A stretch of DNA of 64,000 nt from Hormiphora californensis (taxonomy: Eukaryota > Ctenophora > Tentaculata > Cydippida > Pleurobrachiidae): the NCBI GenBank assembly GCA_020137815.1, contig CM035359.1:3423561-3487560 (forward strand), in the 5' to 3' direction. The notes beneath the pieces were generated by a model that was not told the DNA's origin, ran no database searches, and saw nothing but the letters and a program-made list of their open reading frames with translations. A program made the translations under genes and the position numbers. This document shows, one piece after another, positions 45,587-56,070 of this stretch (its first letter is position 1; each line of letters starts with the position of its first letter).

Positions 45587-47072
45587 CTAATGTTCCATCC
45601 CTCGATATAGATCTGGGAAAATCATCTCTTGCATGGCTGTATATCCTTCACTTCCTCTGTTTTTAGCTCGACTATCCGACTCTTGATTTTGAATCTTTTG
45701 AAGCAAAGTTATTCGCTAAATTTCGTTCAAATGATGCCACCACCACCACCAAAAAAGAAGCAGAAGATCAAGAAGCAGACACTTCCCCCTTCAAGACAAA
45801 AAGAGTACAGGAAGAGCTATGCTGCTCGTCGGAGGAAAGTAAAACTTGAAAATGAGCTGAAAAGTTTACACGAGGAACAAATGGAGGAGCGAAATGATAT
45901 GATGCTAAGATTGGAAAAAGCGGAGGAAATGGTAGCGTTACTGCAGGAAGAGATGGAGGTATTGAAAAGGGACAGTAGAGTGCTGAGAGAACTGGTTGCG
46001 AAATTAGGATTGTCCGTTAGATGTGATGCTATTGAAAACTAGCAAACTTAGTAGAATTGTTTTAGTGAATTGTAATATACTCGTGAGATCAATTGTGTAA
46101 CGATTAATTTAGTATTACAACTTCAACTATATGCTATAGTTTACTAAATCTGTGTTATTTCTATCTTACCTTCACTCTTTGATCCCTCAGCTCCCCCAAA
46201 CTGCTAATCTTGGCTTGTTTTGCAGTTGGTAGTGAGGGGTCTTCTGAGATAGTGATCGATTTACTGTCTTCCAAATTAGCAGCACGTTTCGCAGCCTCTT
46301 CCGCGTCTTTCTCAGCTTTTCCTTTAGACTTACTGATCTGTGGGAAAGATTGTGAGGAAAATAGAGGGAGAGCAAATATTTAGTTTAGTACCCAGCGGGG
46401 ATTGTGTGGGATACCCTGGGAAAAAAGGGAGATCCAAATTCACAATTCTTTACCTCTCGGTTGTACACTTTAGTGAGCTTTTTCAGTTGAGCCTGTGAAA
46501 TAACACTGAACTTCTCTCCTCCCTCTTCCTTTGAGTCAACATAAATCGTTGGGAAGGGCTCCTGGTGGGAGATATAACTTAACCAATTACGGAAACGAAT
46601 CAGGTTCCGAACAACATAGCTGGGCGAGGAGGCGCTACCGCCATCTGAGGCGTTTCACCCCTCACGCGCACCTAAAAACACAGAGTCTAATGCCGGCAAT
46701 AGCTAGTTGTCATAACTAGCGCGCGCTACATACTAGCAATAGGGTTGTTCGCGCGACACGGCAGTCACCAACTCATCACACTCACACTGCAGTACATTTT
46801 ATGTATCATGAATATCATGAATGAATATTGTACTCACTTTTGCCCAATGACGCATCGCTTGAAGGGGTGTCTTAAAAGGGTTATCAGCCGTCCCTTCTCC
46901 CTTATCATCACTACCCAGTTTGTCTGATGTGTATAAAGGCTGAACCTGGGGGAGAATCGTGGGATTTTAAAAACATTCCCCCAAAACCAATTCCACCCTC
47001 CCCTGACAACCCTATTTCATGATAACAGGTCCCCAAATTATTTTCACCTCGTACCTCTGTGGCCATGGTCAT
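41648..47072 (-). CDS. NARS1: Cytosolic asparaginyl-tRNA synthetase
   Basis: Fourteen exons, 5' to 3': 47072-47055, 46945-46838, 46561-46454, 46337-46170, 45115-44978, 43992-43839, 43667-43546, 43364-43229, 43112-43003, 42884-42704, 42545-42424, 42298-42172, 41989-41902, 41729-41648; phases close to 553 residues (human 548). The enzyme charges tRNA-Asn with asparagine in the cytosol. The animal-specific N-terminal domain ([19 protein letters not shown]) precedes a Lys-rich linker. The anticodon-binding OB fold starts [18 protein letters not shown]. The class II core has motif 2 ([20 protein letters not shown]) and motif 3 ([10 protein letters not shown]). The stop follows AERCKP. Start chosen at MTMATE; the frame stays open upstream to about 47222 without an ATG. 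Introns carry MITEs and an antisense ORF. Confidence 0.97.
44155..44280. mobile_element. MITE with GTAGCATACGATAATG ends
   Basis: 126 bp, ends GGTAGCATACGATAATG and CATTATCGTACGTAATC, flanked by ATTGCCCC on both sides. Same family as the 1.36-kb element at 49879-51242. In a NARS1 intron. Confidence 0.75.
44332..44938. repeat. About 600-bp imperfect palindrome
   Basis: Ends rich in TTTGCCCAT / ATGGGCAAA; arms such as CAACTCTATAACTTGATTT and AATCAAGTTATAGAGTTG pair around a centre near 44635. Arms are more diverged than those of the 940-bp palindromes, so it is older. C-runs flank both sides. In a NARS1 intron. Confidence 0.75.
45181..45243. repeat. GC-rich hairpin repeat, copy 3
   Basis: GGTGAAGGCATTCACCCGGA...GCCTTTTGTAAAAAGGC, followed by TTTAGAATTCGAC: the same order as at 8434, in reverse. 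In a NARS1 intron. Confidence 0.65.
45495..45588. repeat. (GA)n microsatellite
   Basis: GAGA tract with GGGA interruptions, NARS1 intron. Confidence 0.9.
45731..46042 (+). CDS. Small bZIP-like / coiled-coil protein, antisense in a NARS1 intron
   Basis: Open frame of 103 residues from ATG 45731 (the frame is open farther upstream, but [10 protein letters not shown] looks like the natural start). Layout: a proline run then lysine-rich segment ([14 protein letters not shown]), a basic stretch [18 protein letters not shown], then regular heptads ([38 protein letters not shown]). This resembles a basic-leucine zipper, but the invariant Asn of the basic region is not in place, so DNA binding is uncertain. 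It sits entirely in the intron between NARS1 exons 44978-45115 and 46170-46337, on the opposite strand. It may be a retro-derived copy or an orphan gene. No relative is named. Confidence 0.5.
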   Translation: MMPPPPPKKKQKIKKQTLPPSRQKEYRKSYAARRRKVKLENELKSLHEEQMEERNDMMLRLEKAEEMVALLQEEMEVLKRDSRVLRELVAKLGLSVRCDAIEN

Positions 47073-47222
47073 GGTTCGTGCGATTGGTCGAACTACTGCA
47101 GTGGGTTTTGAAACTGGCGGCGGGCTCACAGGAGCTGCTGTTGGTATAGGACGGAGTACAGAGGGTGTGGTGGTTTGTATAGGACGGTAGGTTGCACTCT
47201 GTCTAAGAGGGGGAGGTATCAA
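47073..47222 (-). other. Open Pro/Thr-rich extension upstream of the NARS1 start
   Basis: In frame with NARS1 and free of stops for about 50 codons (PPPLRQSATYRPIQTTTPS, then VLRPIPTAAPVSPPPVSKP). There is no ATG before MTMATE. It could be 5' UTR, an alternative first exon spliced in at an AG near 47228, or an N-terminal extension. Confidence 0.35.
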
Positions 47223-47289
47223 GTACTAGCTGTACTTTACACACACACATGAGAAACACACATAACACGAGATCACACTAAGATGTAGA

Positions 47290-47304
47290 GGGTGAGAGAG
47301 AGAT

Positions 47305-47361
<57 letters not shown>

Positions 47362-47416
47362 TAGAGAGAGAGATAGAGATAGAGAGAGAGAGAGAGAGAG
47401 AGATAGAGAGAGAGAT
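47290..47416. repeat. (GA)n/(GATA)n microsatellite
   Basis: GAGAGATA-type tract between NARS1 and CDKAL1. Confidence 0.9.
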
Positions 47417-47855
47417 ATCCAAGTTTTTCAAACTTACAGATTTGAAGCAGTAACACGGTATGCTCTACTGACAAGTCTCAGCATACATCACTATCCAGTG
47501 CTAAACAAAACAGAAAACCAGTTAGTATTTAGATCTCACCAAATAAAATGTGCTTTACAAATCACACACAAGTGTGATCAAAATCACACAAATCACACTG
47601 ATCACACACACACACACACACACAGGAAACACCCGATATACTTTCGTTTTGAGCGCCCTTTCAGTCGCCAGGCCCGTGTCATTCAATTGAAAACTGTCTT
47701 AAATTTGGCTGAGAAAAGTAAAAGAATTGATGTTGAATATTTTACAAAAAGAGAAAGACAAAACACACAAGAGCTCTTAGAACATGCGTAATACTTTTTC
47801 AACATTGTTAATAAATAAACTAGCACAAAGCACTCTCTCATATAACATTGAACTG

Positions 47856-47861
47856 TTTATT
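47856..47861 (-). terminator. Poly(A) signal AATAAA for CDKAL1
   Basis: Minus-strand AATAAA about 105 bases past the CDKAL1 stop. Confidence 0.6.
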
Positions 47862-47964
47862 CTGTTCTCACTCTTTCTAGTTAACTTGTTCCTCTTTGCC
47901 ACACCCCTCCTCCCTCTCATATTGCCTTGCTCGACCCCCTTGTAAAGGAGGATTAGAACAACTC

Positions 47965-49588
47965 TCATGTCGCCGCTTCTTTGTTCCACCTCGATCGAAT
48001 GACAATGTACAGCAGTTGCACAAAAAGTCCGGCAAACAAAAGTAACAGGAAGTTTCGTGTTGTGTGTGGAGATGAGGGTAGTAGGTTCTGGACTAACTTC
48101 TTAGGACCTTCCGAGAATACCTGAGTGAGTAGAGGTTGTTAGTTAGATCTGTCAAACCGAGAGAGGAAGGAGTAATATTAATCGTTTTATATTGGCCTGG
48201 GTACCGGGGAGAGAGATGTGAAACTGCACTGACAATAACAAAGTTATGACGTTGCTTCCTACCAACTTCTAACTCTCTTTATCCCTATCTCTCCTCTCTT
48301 TTTATCTCCCTATCTCTCTTTACTTACTATTCGGTTAGGATTGCTGTATGTAGAAGGTAGTTTCATGGTGGACCCTACTTCCAATACTTCACACTTCATG
48401 TAGTGTTTCCCAGTCTCCGTTATCCTAACTGCAGAGGGAAGTTAGTATCACGTCATTCGTCCAATATGAACTGATATTATCATGTCAGTAGCAATTGTCT
48501 TACAAAAGACGGCCCTCTCCGAATCGTGCGCGACATCACAGTCATGTGTTATCACAAATCAGGTTGTGTTCAGAACCAGAATATTCCGTATCGTAAAAAA
48601 AAGAGAAAGGGATCGGTGGAAGAATGAATTATTGAATGAGCTAAAAAAGGTATCGGTGGAAGAATGAATTATTGAATGAGCTAACTCCTTCCTCACCTGT
48701 CAGGGTGGATCCCATGTAAGATTCATCCTTAGGCACCAACACCTGCTCATAAAACTTGTTATGACCCACGTAGTGCTCTCCATCGGTAGCTAGCTCAGTC
48801 ACTAACACTGTTTCTACACTGCCTGAGATATAGGATCATAGTGTGCAGTGTTGCCTTTCTAAGACCCATACAAAAAGGCTACGAAGTCTGATCAATACAT
48901 TTGTTCAACAGGATATATTTTTAATATAACCTACCAATTTTCCCTTTATAAGGGAACTGCTTCTGGAAGATCTCGGTGGCTCGTTTGGTCCTCAATTTCA
49001 CCTGGTCAGCGGGTATCCTTTTCATCCTTGCTGCTGGTGTTCCGGGACGGGGAAAGAACTGGTTGATGAAGAGGGAGGGAAACTGGTACCGGTCTATCAG
49101 GGCTAGTGTCTCGTTGAAGTCTTCCTGTAGGGTGGGACGTGGGTGGTTACTGGTTAGTAGGGTGGGACGTGGGAGGTTAGTAGGGTGGGACGTGGGTGGT
49201 TAGTAGGGTGGGACGTAGGTGGTTAGTAGGGTGGGACGTGGGTGGTTAATAGTGGTTAGTAGTCAGAAGGGTGGTTAGTTGCCCGGTAAATCGGGGCAAA
49301 TACAGTAAATTTCCTATGCCAGGGGGCGTTCATCCTCCCGGTAAATCAGGGGGTTCGACTGTAGTACCTCAGTCTCAGTTGGAAATCCGCAGATAATATC
49401 GGTTGCTATGGTAACACCGGGTACGTGTTCCCGGAGATAATCAACTACTTTCCTAAACTCCCCACATGTGTACTCTCTCTTCATATCCTCCAGGACGTTA
49501 TCACTGGCTGGGTAAAGAGAGGGGGTTAGGTTTGGAGAAGAGAGTGCGAAGTAGAGGGTTAGGCTTGGAGGAGAGGGTGAGTGAGAGT

Positions 49589-49663
<75 letters not shown>

Positions 49664-52600
49664 AGAGAGAGTGAGAGAGAGAGAGAGGATGTGTGCTAGT
49701 TAACGGAGGCAGTCCGGACAATGTCAGTTCTGGACAGTACTATGGAACTAGATGTGATGTTGCCTGGTACTGCAACTACCGCCGGCACCCACCGCACCAC
49801 CCACAGAACGTGGGTGTGGCAATGAAACTGGGTGAAATTCCAGTACCGGACAAGGTGGTAGGACCAGGCAATTTACCGATTACGTACGATAATGCCTACG
49901 GTCAATAATGCCTACAGGGGTTAAGGGCATAGATAATTGGGTGTAGGCAAAACCGTCAAAACAGCAATAATGCCTACAGTAAAGTACGATAATGCCTACG
50001 GGCAATAATGCCTACAGCATAGATAATTGGGTGTAGGCAAAAGCGTCAAAATTACTGCTGATATGGCAATAATGCCTACAGGGGTGATTGGGTGTAGGCA
50101 AAAGCGTCAAAACATCAGATCACGATTAGTAACGACTAAGTAGCGACGTAACCCTGAGGAGACAATACGAGATATGGAACATGATTCGGGGAAGCCAATC
50201 AGGAGTGTTAGACGACATGAGACACGATTCGCGGAAGGTTTCTATCTCATTCTATCCTTATGTGACCATGCCCTCTGTGTCGCTCTGTCTCCTTCTCTCT
50301 CACTTTCTCTGAGGGAGAAGGAGAAATATGGAGAAAGAGAGATGCCCATAACTTTTTTACCGAGACAGAAAGACAGTTGAGCTCCGTGGGAATGGGTTTC
50401 GCCGCTTTCCCAGCAGGTAGATGTAGGCGGTTCTCGGTCGTTTCTTGCAGGTTGGCGGTCTAGGTAGAGAAACCGGATTCGAAGGAGGCTAGGTGGCGGC
50501 ATTAACGCGAACGACTAGTGGTCAGGTGATAGGGAGGTCAAGAAAATATCATCCACTCATTTTGCATGGCTAAACAGTGTCTTTTATTCTCTCGGTAAAA
50601 AGGGTATATCTCTTATTCGATGTCCCTCTATCTCCCTCGGAGAAGGTGAGTGAGAAAGAGAGAGGAAGGGAGACAGAGCGACCTCGAGTGGGGAAAGGGA
50701 TGGAAAGCGATAGAAACCTTTCCCGAATCGTGTCTCATATTGTCTAACACTCCTGAGTGGCTTCCCCGAATCATGTTCCATATCTCGTATCGTCTCCTAA
50801 ATAACTGCTAATAAGCTTCCCTGAGGGCAGCACCAATACGATATAGGAGATATGGCTCGTTAGTTATTTGAGTAAACTGATTGACATGAGAGCTCCTCTA
50901 ATCGGTAAGGCTTAAACTCTCCCAACTCTCATGTCTCATGTCGGATTGGATACGTGGTATGGGATATATCGAGATATCCTTAGCGAGTTGTCAACTGCAA
51001 TGCAATAATGCCTACACCCTGTGGTGGAGGGTAGGCAAAACTGCTTGTAGGCATTATTGTCAACATCAGTAGTAAAATCGCAGTTTTGCCTACATCGTAG
51101 GCATTATGTACCGTAGGCAAAACTGCGGTTTACCCCCCTGGTGTTGACGATAATGCCTACAAGCAGTTTTGCCTACCCTCCACTTCTAATTAGGTGTTTT
51201 AGGGTGTAGGCATTATTGACCGTAGGCATTATTGTATGCTACCAATTTACCGGGATACTCAGGGAAAAGGGGTTTGCTCAGAATATATCGGGGTGAAATA
51301 CCGTTAATTTCCTAATATATCAGGGAAGCAAATCAGGGTCTGACTGTTACCTGCTTGCACAGGTACATGTAGAAAAGCGTAGACCCGGGGATGGCTCAAT
51401 ATCGTCACCATGTCTTCTAGGTAATCCATTATGTAGGGAGGGTTAGTCATACCAAGTCGCAACATACAACCCTGAGGTGGAGGGGGAAGTTAAAGAAAGG
51501 CGGACGATTTGTGCAGACTAAACATAATATATCTGTTGCTATGGTAACACCGGGTACGTGTTCCCGAAGCTGAAGATAATCAACAGAATAGAAACTCACA
51601 ATTAATATCCTAATTTAATAAAATTACCTCTGGTATTATTTTAACAAACTCGTAGAGCAGTTCTGGAAGTGTAACACCAATATCTCGACCATACGCTCCT
51701 GTGTCCTCTGATGTCATCCAGACTTCTCTGAGAAGGGGTGGAGGATGTGTCAGGGACATGTTAGGGAGGGATGGAGGATGTGTTAGGGATGGAGGATGTG
51801 TTAGGGATGCGAGGAAAAATATGGATTATATATGGACCGTGGAAACAGTAGGAAAAGTTCCAGCATGATTATCAACACCGGAATTTTGTGATCCCATAAT
51901 TAACAAAATATCAATACGATATAGAACGAAGGAAATGACTGCACACCTCACCCCTTCATTAAATGAGACATAAAATACTTTAGCTATATATACATGAATA
52001 ATAATTAATAAAACTGCAAATTCACCTCACCCCTTCTTCAAAGCATTGTTGTCCACGCTGCACAATATCCTCTATCGGATAGCTACCCAGTTCTCCCCTT
52101 GCGTGTTTAGTTTTGCAGTAGGTGCACTGATTTAGACAACCCGTGTTGATGGCTGAGGGAGAGGGGGAGATATTAGAAGATCTACATTTCAACTTAAATC
52201 TATATCTCCATTTCAACTTAGCATTATTTTAGAGAGAGGGGGAGATATTAGAAGATCTCCATTTCAACTTAGCATTATTTTACACAACAACCAAATAAGA
52301 AGAAGTCAGTAGAAGTTGACTAACCGATAATTTCGATCAGTGGATTTTTCCTTATCTTGGGTAGATGTAATGAGGCACCACCCAATTTCTTCATTCCCTC
52401 TCTCTTCTGCCCAAACAGCCTCACACTATGTCCTTTCATAGTCTCCTCCACCACCTAAATTAATTAAAGGGAATTAACGGTCCAAATTAACACAGGTTTT
52501 AGAGAACCTAATTGAGGTAAATGTGTGTGCCTGATGTACATTTCAATGTGTCACTTATTACTACAGTGGGAAATGGAAGAGATACTTTGCGTACAAGAGA

Positions 52601-53616
52601 TACTTTGAGTACAATACTCAATATATCGAGTTGGTCGTGTGGCCAAAATCGTTACAGTCGGACCCCAATTTAGGGGCCCCCGATTTAGTGGCACCCCGAT
52701 TTAGGGACAGGATTTTTTTTCCCCGATATAGGAAATTAACCTTATTTGACCCCGATTTAGTGGACAAGAGCCTTTCCCCCGAGGGTGTCCCTAAATCGGG
52801 GTCCGACTGTATTATCATTATATTATTACCTCAACAACTCTATCAATTTGGTGGGTACCAACAACACTGTAACCCTCTATAAATTTAGTATCTGGGGCAC
52901 CCTGGGATACACACCCTGCCACAACAACTTTCTTGCCCAGCTTCGTGGCTGTGGAGAGAAGGGGGGGGGTTAGATTTGGGTATTTTTGTAATGAAATGGG
53001 GTTAGATTTGGGTATTTTTGTAATGAAATGGGGTTGGAGTGAGATTTTTGTAACATGTGATCATTAATTTCAAAAAATAAGTAACTAATTAATCAATTAA
53101 TTAATTAATTAACGGTTACCTGACATGATCGAGTTCCTGAGTCCATCCTCCGACGGTGTTTTGACTGTACAACTGTTTAACAGCCAACAATCAGCTGCCA
53201 TAGGACTGTCTGTGATTCGATACCCATATGTTGATAATAACCTGATATATTGGAGAAAGATGTACGTTAGAGGCCAAACTTCTGAAAATGATGATTTGTT
53301 TCCCGTCAGGGATTCCATGAAACATGAGTTGCGTCCTAAATACAGCTGTATTTTGTGAATCCAAAATCACCAAATATTGAATTAAGATAATCACAGTAAA
53401 TTAAGGAACCTACCCTGCCATGTATTCGCTATCGCTGCTGTTGTGAGAACATCCCCAAGTCTTAACAAAGACAGACTGACTTCCGGGTATCAAACTTTCA
53501 GCAACAGGTTTCTCGGATTTGATATTGCTGTTGAATTTGCGGGGTATGATGCGACGGGGGTTTGGCCGATCAGGTGGCAGGTTCGTGGTACGTGCAAGCT
53601 CCTCTATGTCATCCAT
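47965..53616 (-). CDS. CDKAL1: tRNA-A37 methylthiotransferase CDKAL1
   Basis: Twelve exons, 5' to 3': 53616-53414, 53241-53120, 52948-52830, 52454-52325, 52152-52026, 51727-51628, 51471-51351, 49507-49368, 49124-48935, 48822-48697, 48428-48328, 48120-47965; phases close to 544 residues (human 579). CDKAL1 adds a methylthio group to t6A37 of tRNA-Lys(UUU), using two [4Fe-4S] clusters and SAM. The N-terminal cluster cysteines are in [26 protein letters not shown] and VVVAGCVSQ. The radical-SAM triplet CxxxCxxC is in [18 protein letters not shown]. The TRAM region includes [20 protein letters not shown]. The C-terminus has a hydrophobic anchor, [19 protein letters not shown], typical of ER-tethered animal CDKAL1. 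Start is MDDIEEL. RPS15 ends 233 bp upstream. Introns carry a 1.36-kb transposon and an exon fragment. Confidence 0.97.
49125..49260. repeat. Minisatellite, unit about 25 bp
   Basis: Repeats of AGGGTGGGACGTGGGTGGTT in a CDKAL1 intron, beginning at the exon border. Confidence 0.75.
49590..49687. repeat. (GA)n microsatellite
   Basis: GAGA tract in a CDKAL1 intron. Confidence 0.9.
49879..51242. mobile_element. 1.36-kb non-autonomous element, 10-bp flanking repeat
   Basis: Ends ACGTACGATAATGCCTAC and GTAGGCATTATTGTATGC; each end repeats AATAATGCCTAC again further in. CAATTTACCG flanks both sides (49869-49878 and 51243-51252). A 9-10-bp duplication suggests a Mutator-like element. The inside has a second inverted repeat (50158-50240 against 50710-50798). 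No transposase frame. In a CDKAL1 intron. Confidence 0.78.
50158..50798. repeat. Inner inverted repeat of the 1.36-kb element
   Basis: GGAGACAATACGAGATATGG on the left pairs with CCATATCTCGTATCGTCTCC on the right, about 85 bp each, with a CT/GA-rich middle. Confidence 0.7.
51530..51580. repeat. Intronic copy of part of a CDKAL1 exon
   Basis: TTGCTATGGTAACACCGGGT followed by ACGTGTTCCCG and GATAATCAAC matches the coding segment at 49402-49450 (exon encoding [16 protein letters not shown]), with a short insertion. Confidence 0.75.
52655..52809. mobile_element. mariner/pogo-type MITE, TA-flanked
   Basis: 155 bp with ends CAGTCGGACCCC and complement; longer form of 16531-16629 with inner GATTTAGTGG repeats. 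In a CDKAL1 intron, 20 bp from exon 52830-52948. Confidence 0.82.
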
Positions 53617-53848
53617 TGCTAATAGAGGGAGTAGTGAGAGTGTTACTTTAACTAGGGAGAGGGAGAGTGTGGAGAGAGAGAGATGGAGTAGAGAGAGAGA
53701 GAGTAACTTTAACTAGGCAGAGAGGGAGTGGTGTCACGAGAGGGAAGAAGTTGATCAAAGAAAGGAAGGGGGAAATTGGGGCATCGGATTAATACTAAAA
53801 TAAAACGCTGGACTGATAGTTAAAAATCAGGGAAAAGGTAAACGCAAT

Positions 53849-54440
<592 letters not shown>

Positions 54441-56070
54441 GGCTGAACGATTATAGGATTTTAAATGTGTTCCCCAAAACCGGAATCTCAGAGATTCTGT
54501 CTGGTATTGCAATTGTGATCTCGATTAGAATTACAAGACAATAACCACTTATCATAAATGAAACCAAACTTTCTACACACAAGTGAGAGCTAAATAAAAG
54601 TCGATATTTAAATGAGTCGTTTTTTAAGCTTTAAAATTTCTTAAAATTAACACAACCCCGGTTTATGATGGGATAGCGAATCTCTATCTCCAAAAAAGTA
54701 GGTCGGAACGATGCCGTGGTGCAGATCTCCTATTTCTCATGGCGTTCAGCTACGGTCCATTTTTGGTACAGATTTCTCTGCAGCATAGCTCGCAGAACCT
54801 CAAAATTTTAAATTTTAAGTCTGCTCTTTATATTGTCAGGAACCAGAGATATGACCGGTTTTGATATTTTGAGAAACGGCACTCATTTTAAATCAGACTT
54901 TATTGTTGCTTGGGGTTTCTTCTGACCCTAGCCCTAACCGTAGTGTAGCCCTAACCCTATAAACGGTGGGTGCTGACACCGTAAGAGGGAAGATTTTAAC
55001 ATTTGCAGTCTTCAAACTCGCTCAGTCAAAAAAGAAGAAGGAGCAAAAAATTTCGGCAATTTAAAAAAAGCTAAATCACCCAACGCGAAAAATGCGAAAA
55101 ATGCAAAGTGCGCGGCCACGAGACACCATAAATTGTAAACGGCATCATTTAGTTAAAGTACGCTGCATTTCAGCCGCGCGGATAATTTGGGTTCATTTGA
55201 ATTTTCAAATTTCTTTTGTTCGTGAAAAAAAAACTTTTAAATCAAACTTGAAAAGCGCTGCCTTATCCCGCGCTGCGCGTGGCGCAGAACAGGGATAAGG
55301 AGGGAACACCGCGCATGTACAGGATCCTGTCCCAAGTCATTTTGACCATGTTCCGGAGGTCCTACAATCACCAAATTTTGGGAATTGGTAGCATTTGACA
55401 TGAATTTGATGACTCTCTTTTCAATTTTGGAAATCGATCACTTTTGCACGCGCAAATGTAGAGCCGCGCACACTATTTAATATTGCTAACGCGCATGTGT
55501 TAAAGTGAGCCGCGCACCAATTTCAAATGATTCTGGAAAATATATCATTCGATTTCCACTGGTTCGACCCAAATCCAATATGGCCGACTCTCAGTTAGCG
55601 AAAACCCAAAGAAAATTGTTATGAGTTGATTTGAATAGAGTACTTCCTTCCGTGTTATGCACTTCATGAGAGCAAAGATAAATTGTCTTATAAGGATATG
55701 CTCCAATCCGTTAATCTTTAGCTTAATCAACTATCAAGTTCTACGGTGAGTTTTGGGACAGATGCACCAACCGGGAGGTCATGCTACGCCAAGAAAGTGT
55801 GTCAGAGTTGTCACTGAGTCACTTTTCCGGCAGTATATTTCGTCTCTTGCGGTGGGACGTCTTTGGAAGATGTCCCCAGAGGTGCAACTGCAAGGGATGT
55901 CGTGACGGTTCACGGTTCCACTGCTTATACATAAGAATGTCCATCTGATGGATCGAAGTGAATTGGATAGTTACAAGTTAAACCGTTCATTGATTAAGAT
56001 GACCACTGAAATAGACCTCCGGCTATCGCGATGAGTCCAAAGTCTCTATTGTTTTTAAAAACCCTTCTCC
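54441..56070. other. RPS15 upstream region, no gene recognised
   Basis: Contains the RPS15 promoter side. A short CCCTAA-like stretch (54924-54959) resembles degenerate telomere repeats. A CGCG-rich inverted word near 55264-55296 (CCTTATCCCGCGCTGCGCG with complement nearby) may be a MITE remnant. No convincing coding frame. Confidence 0.4.
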
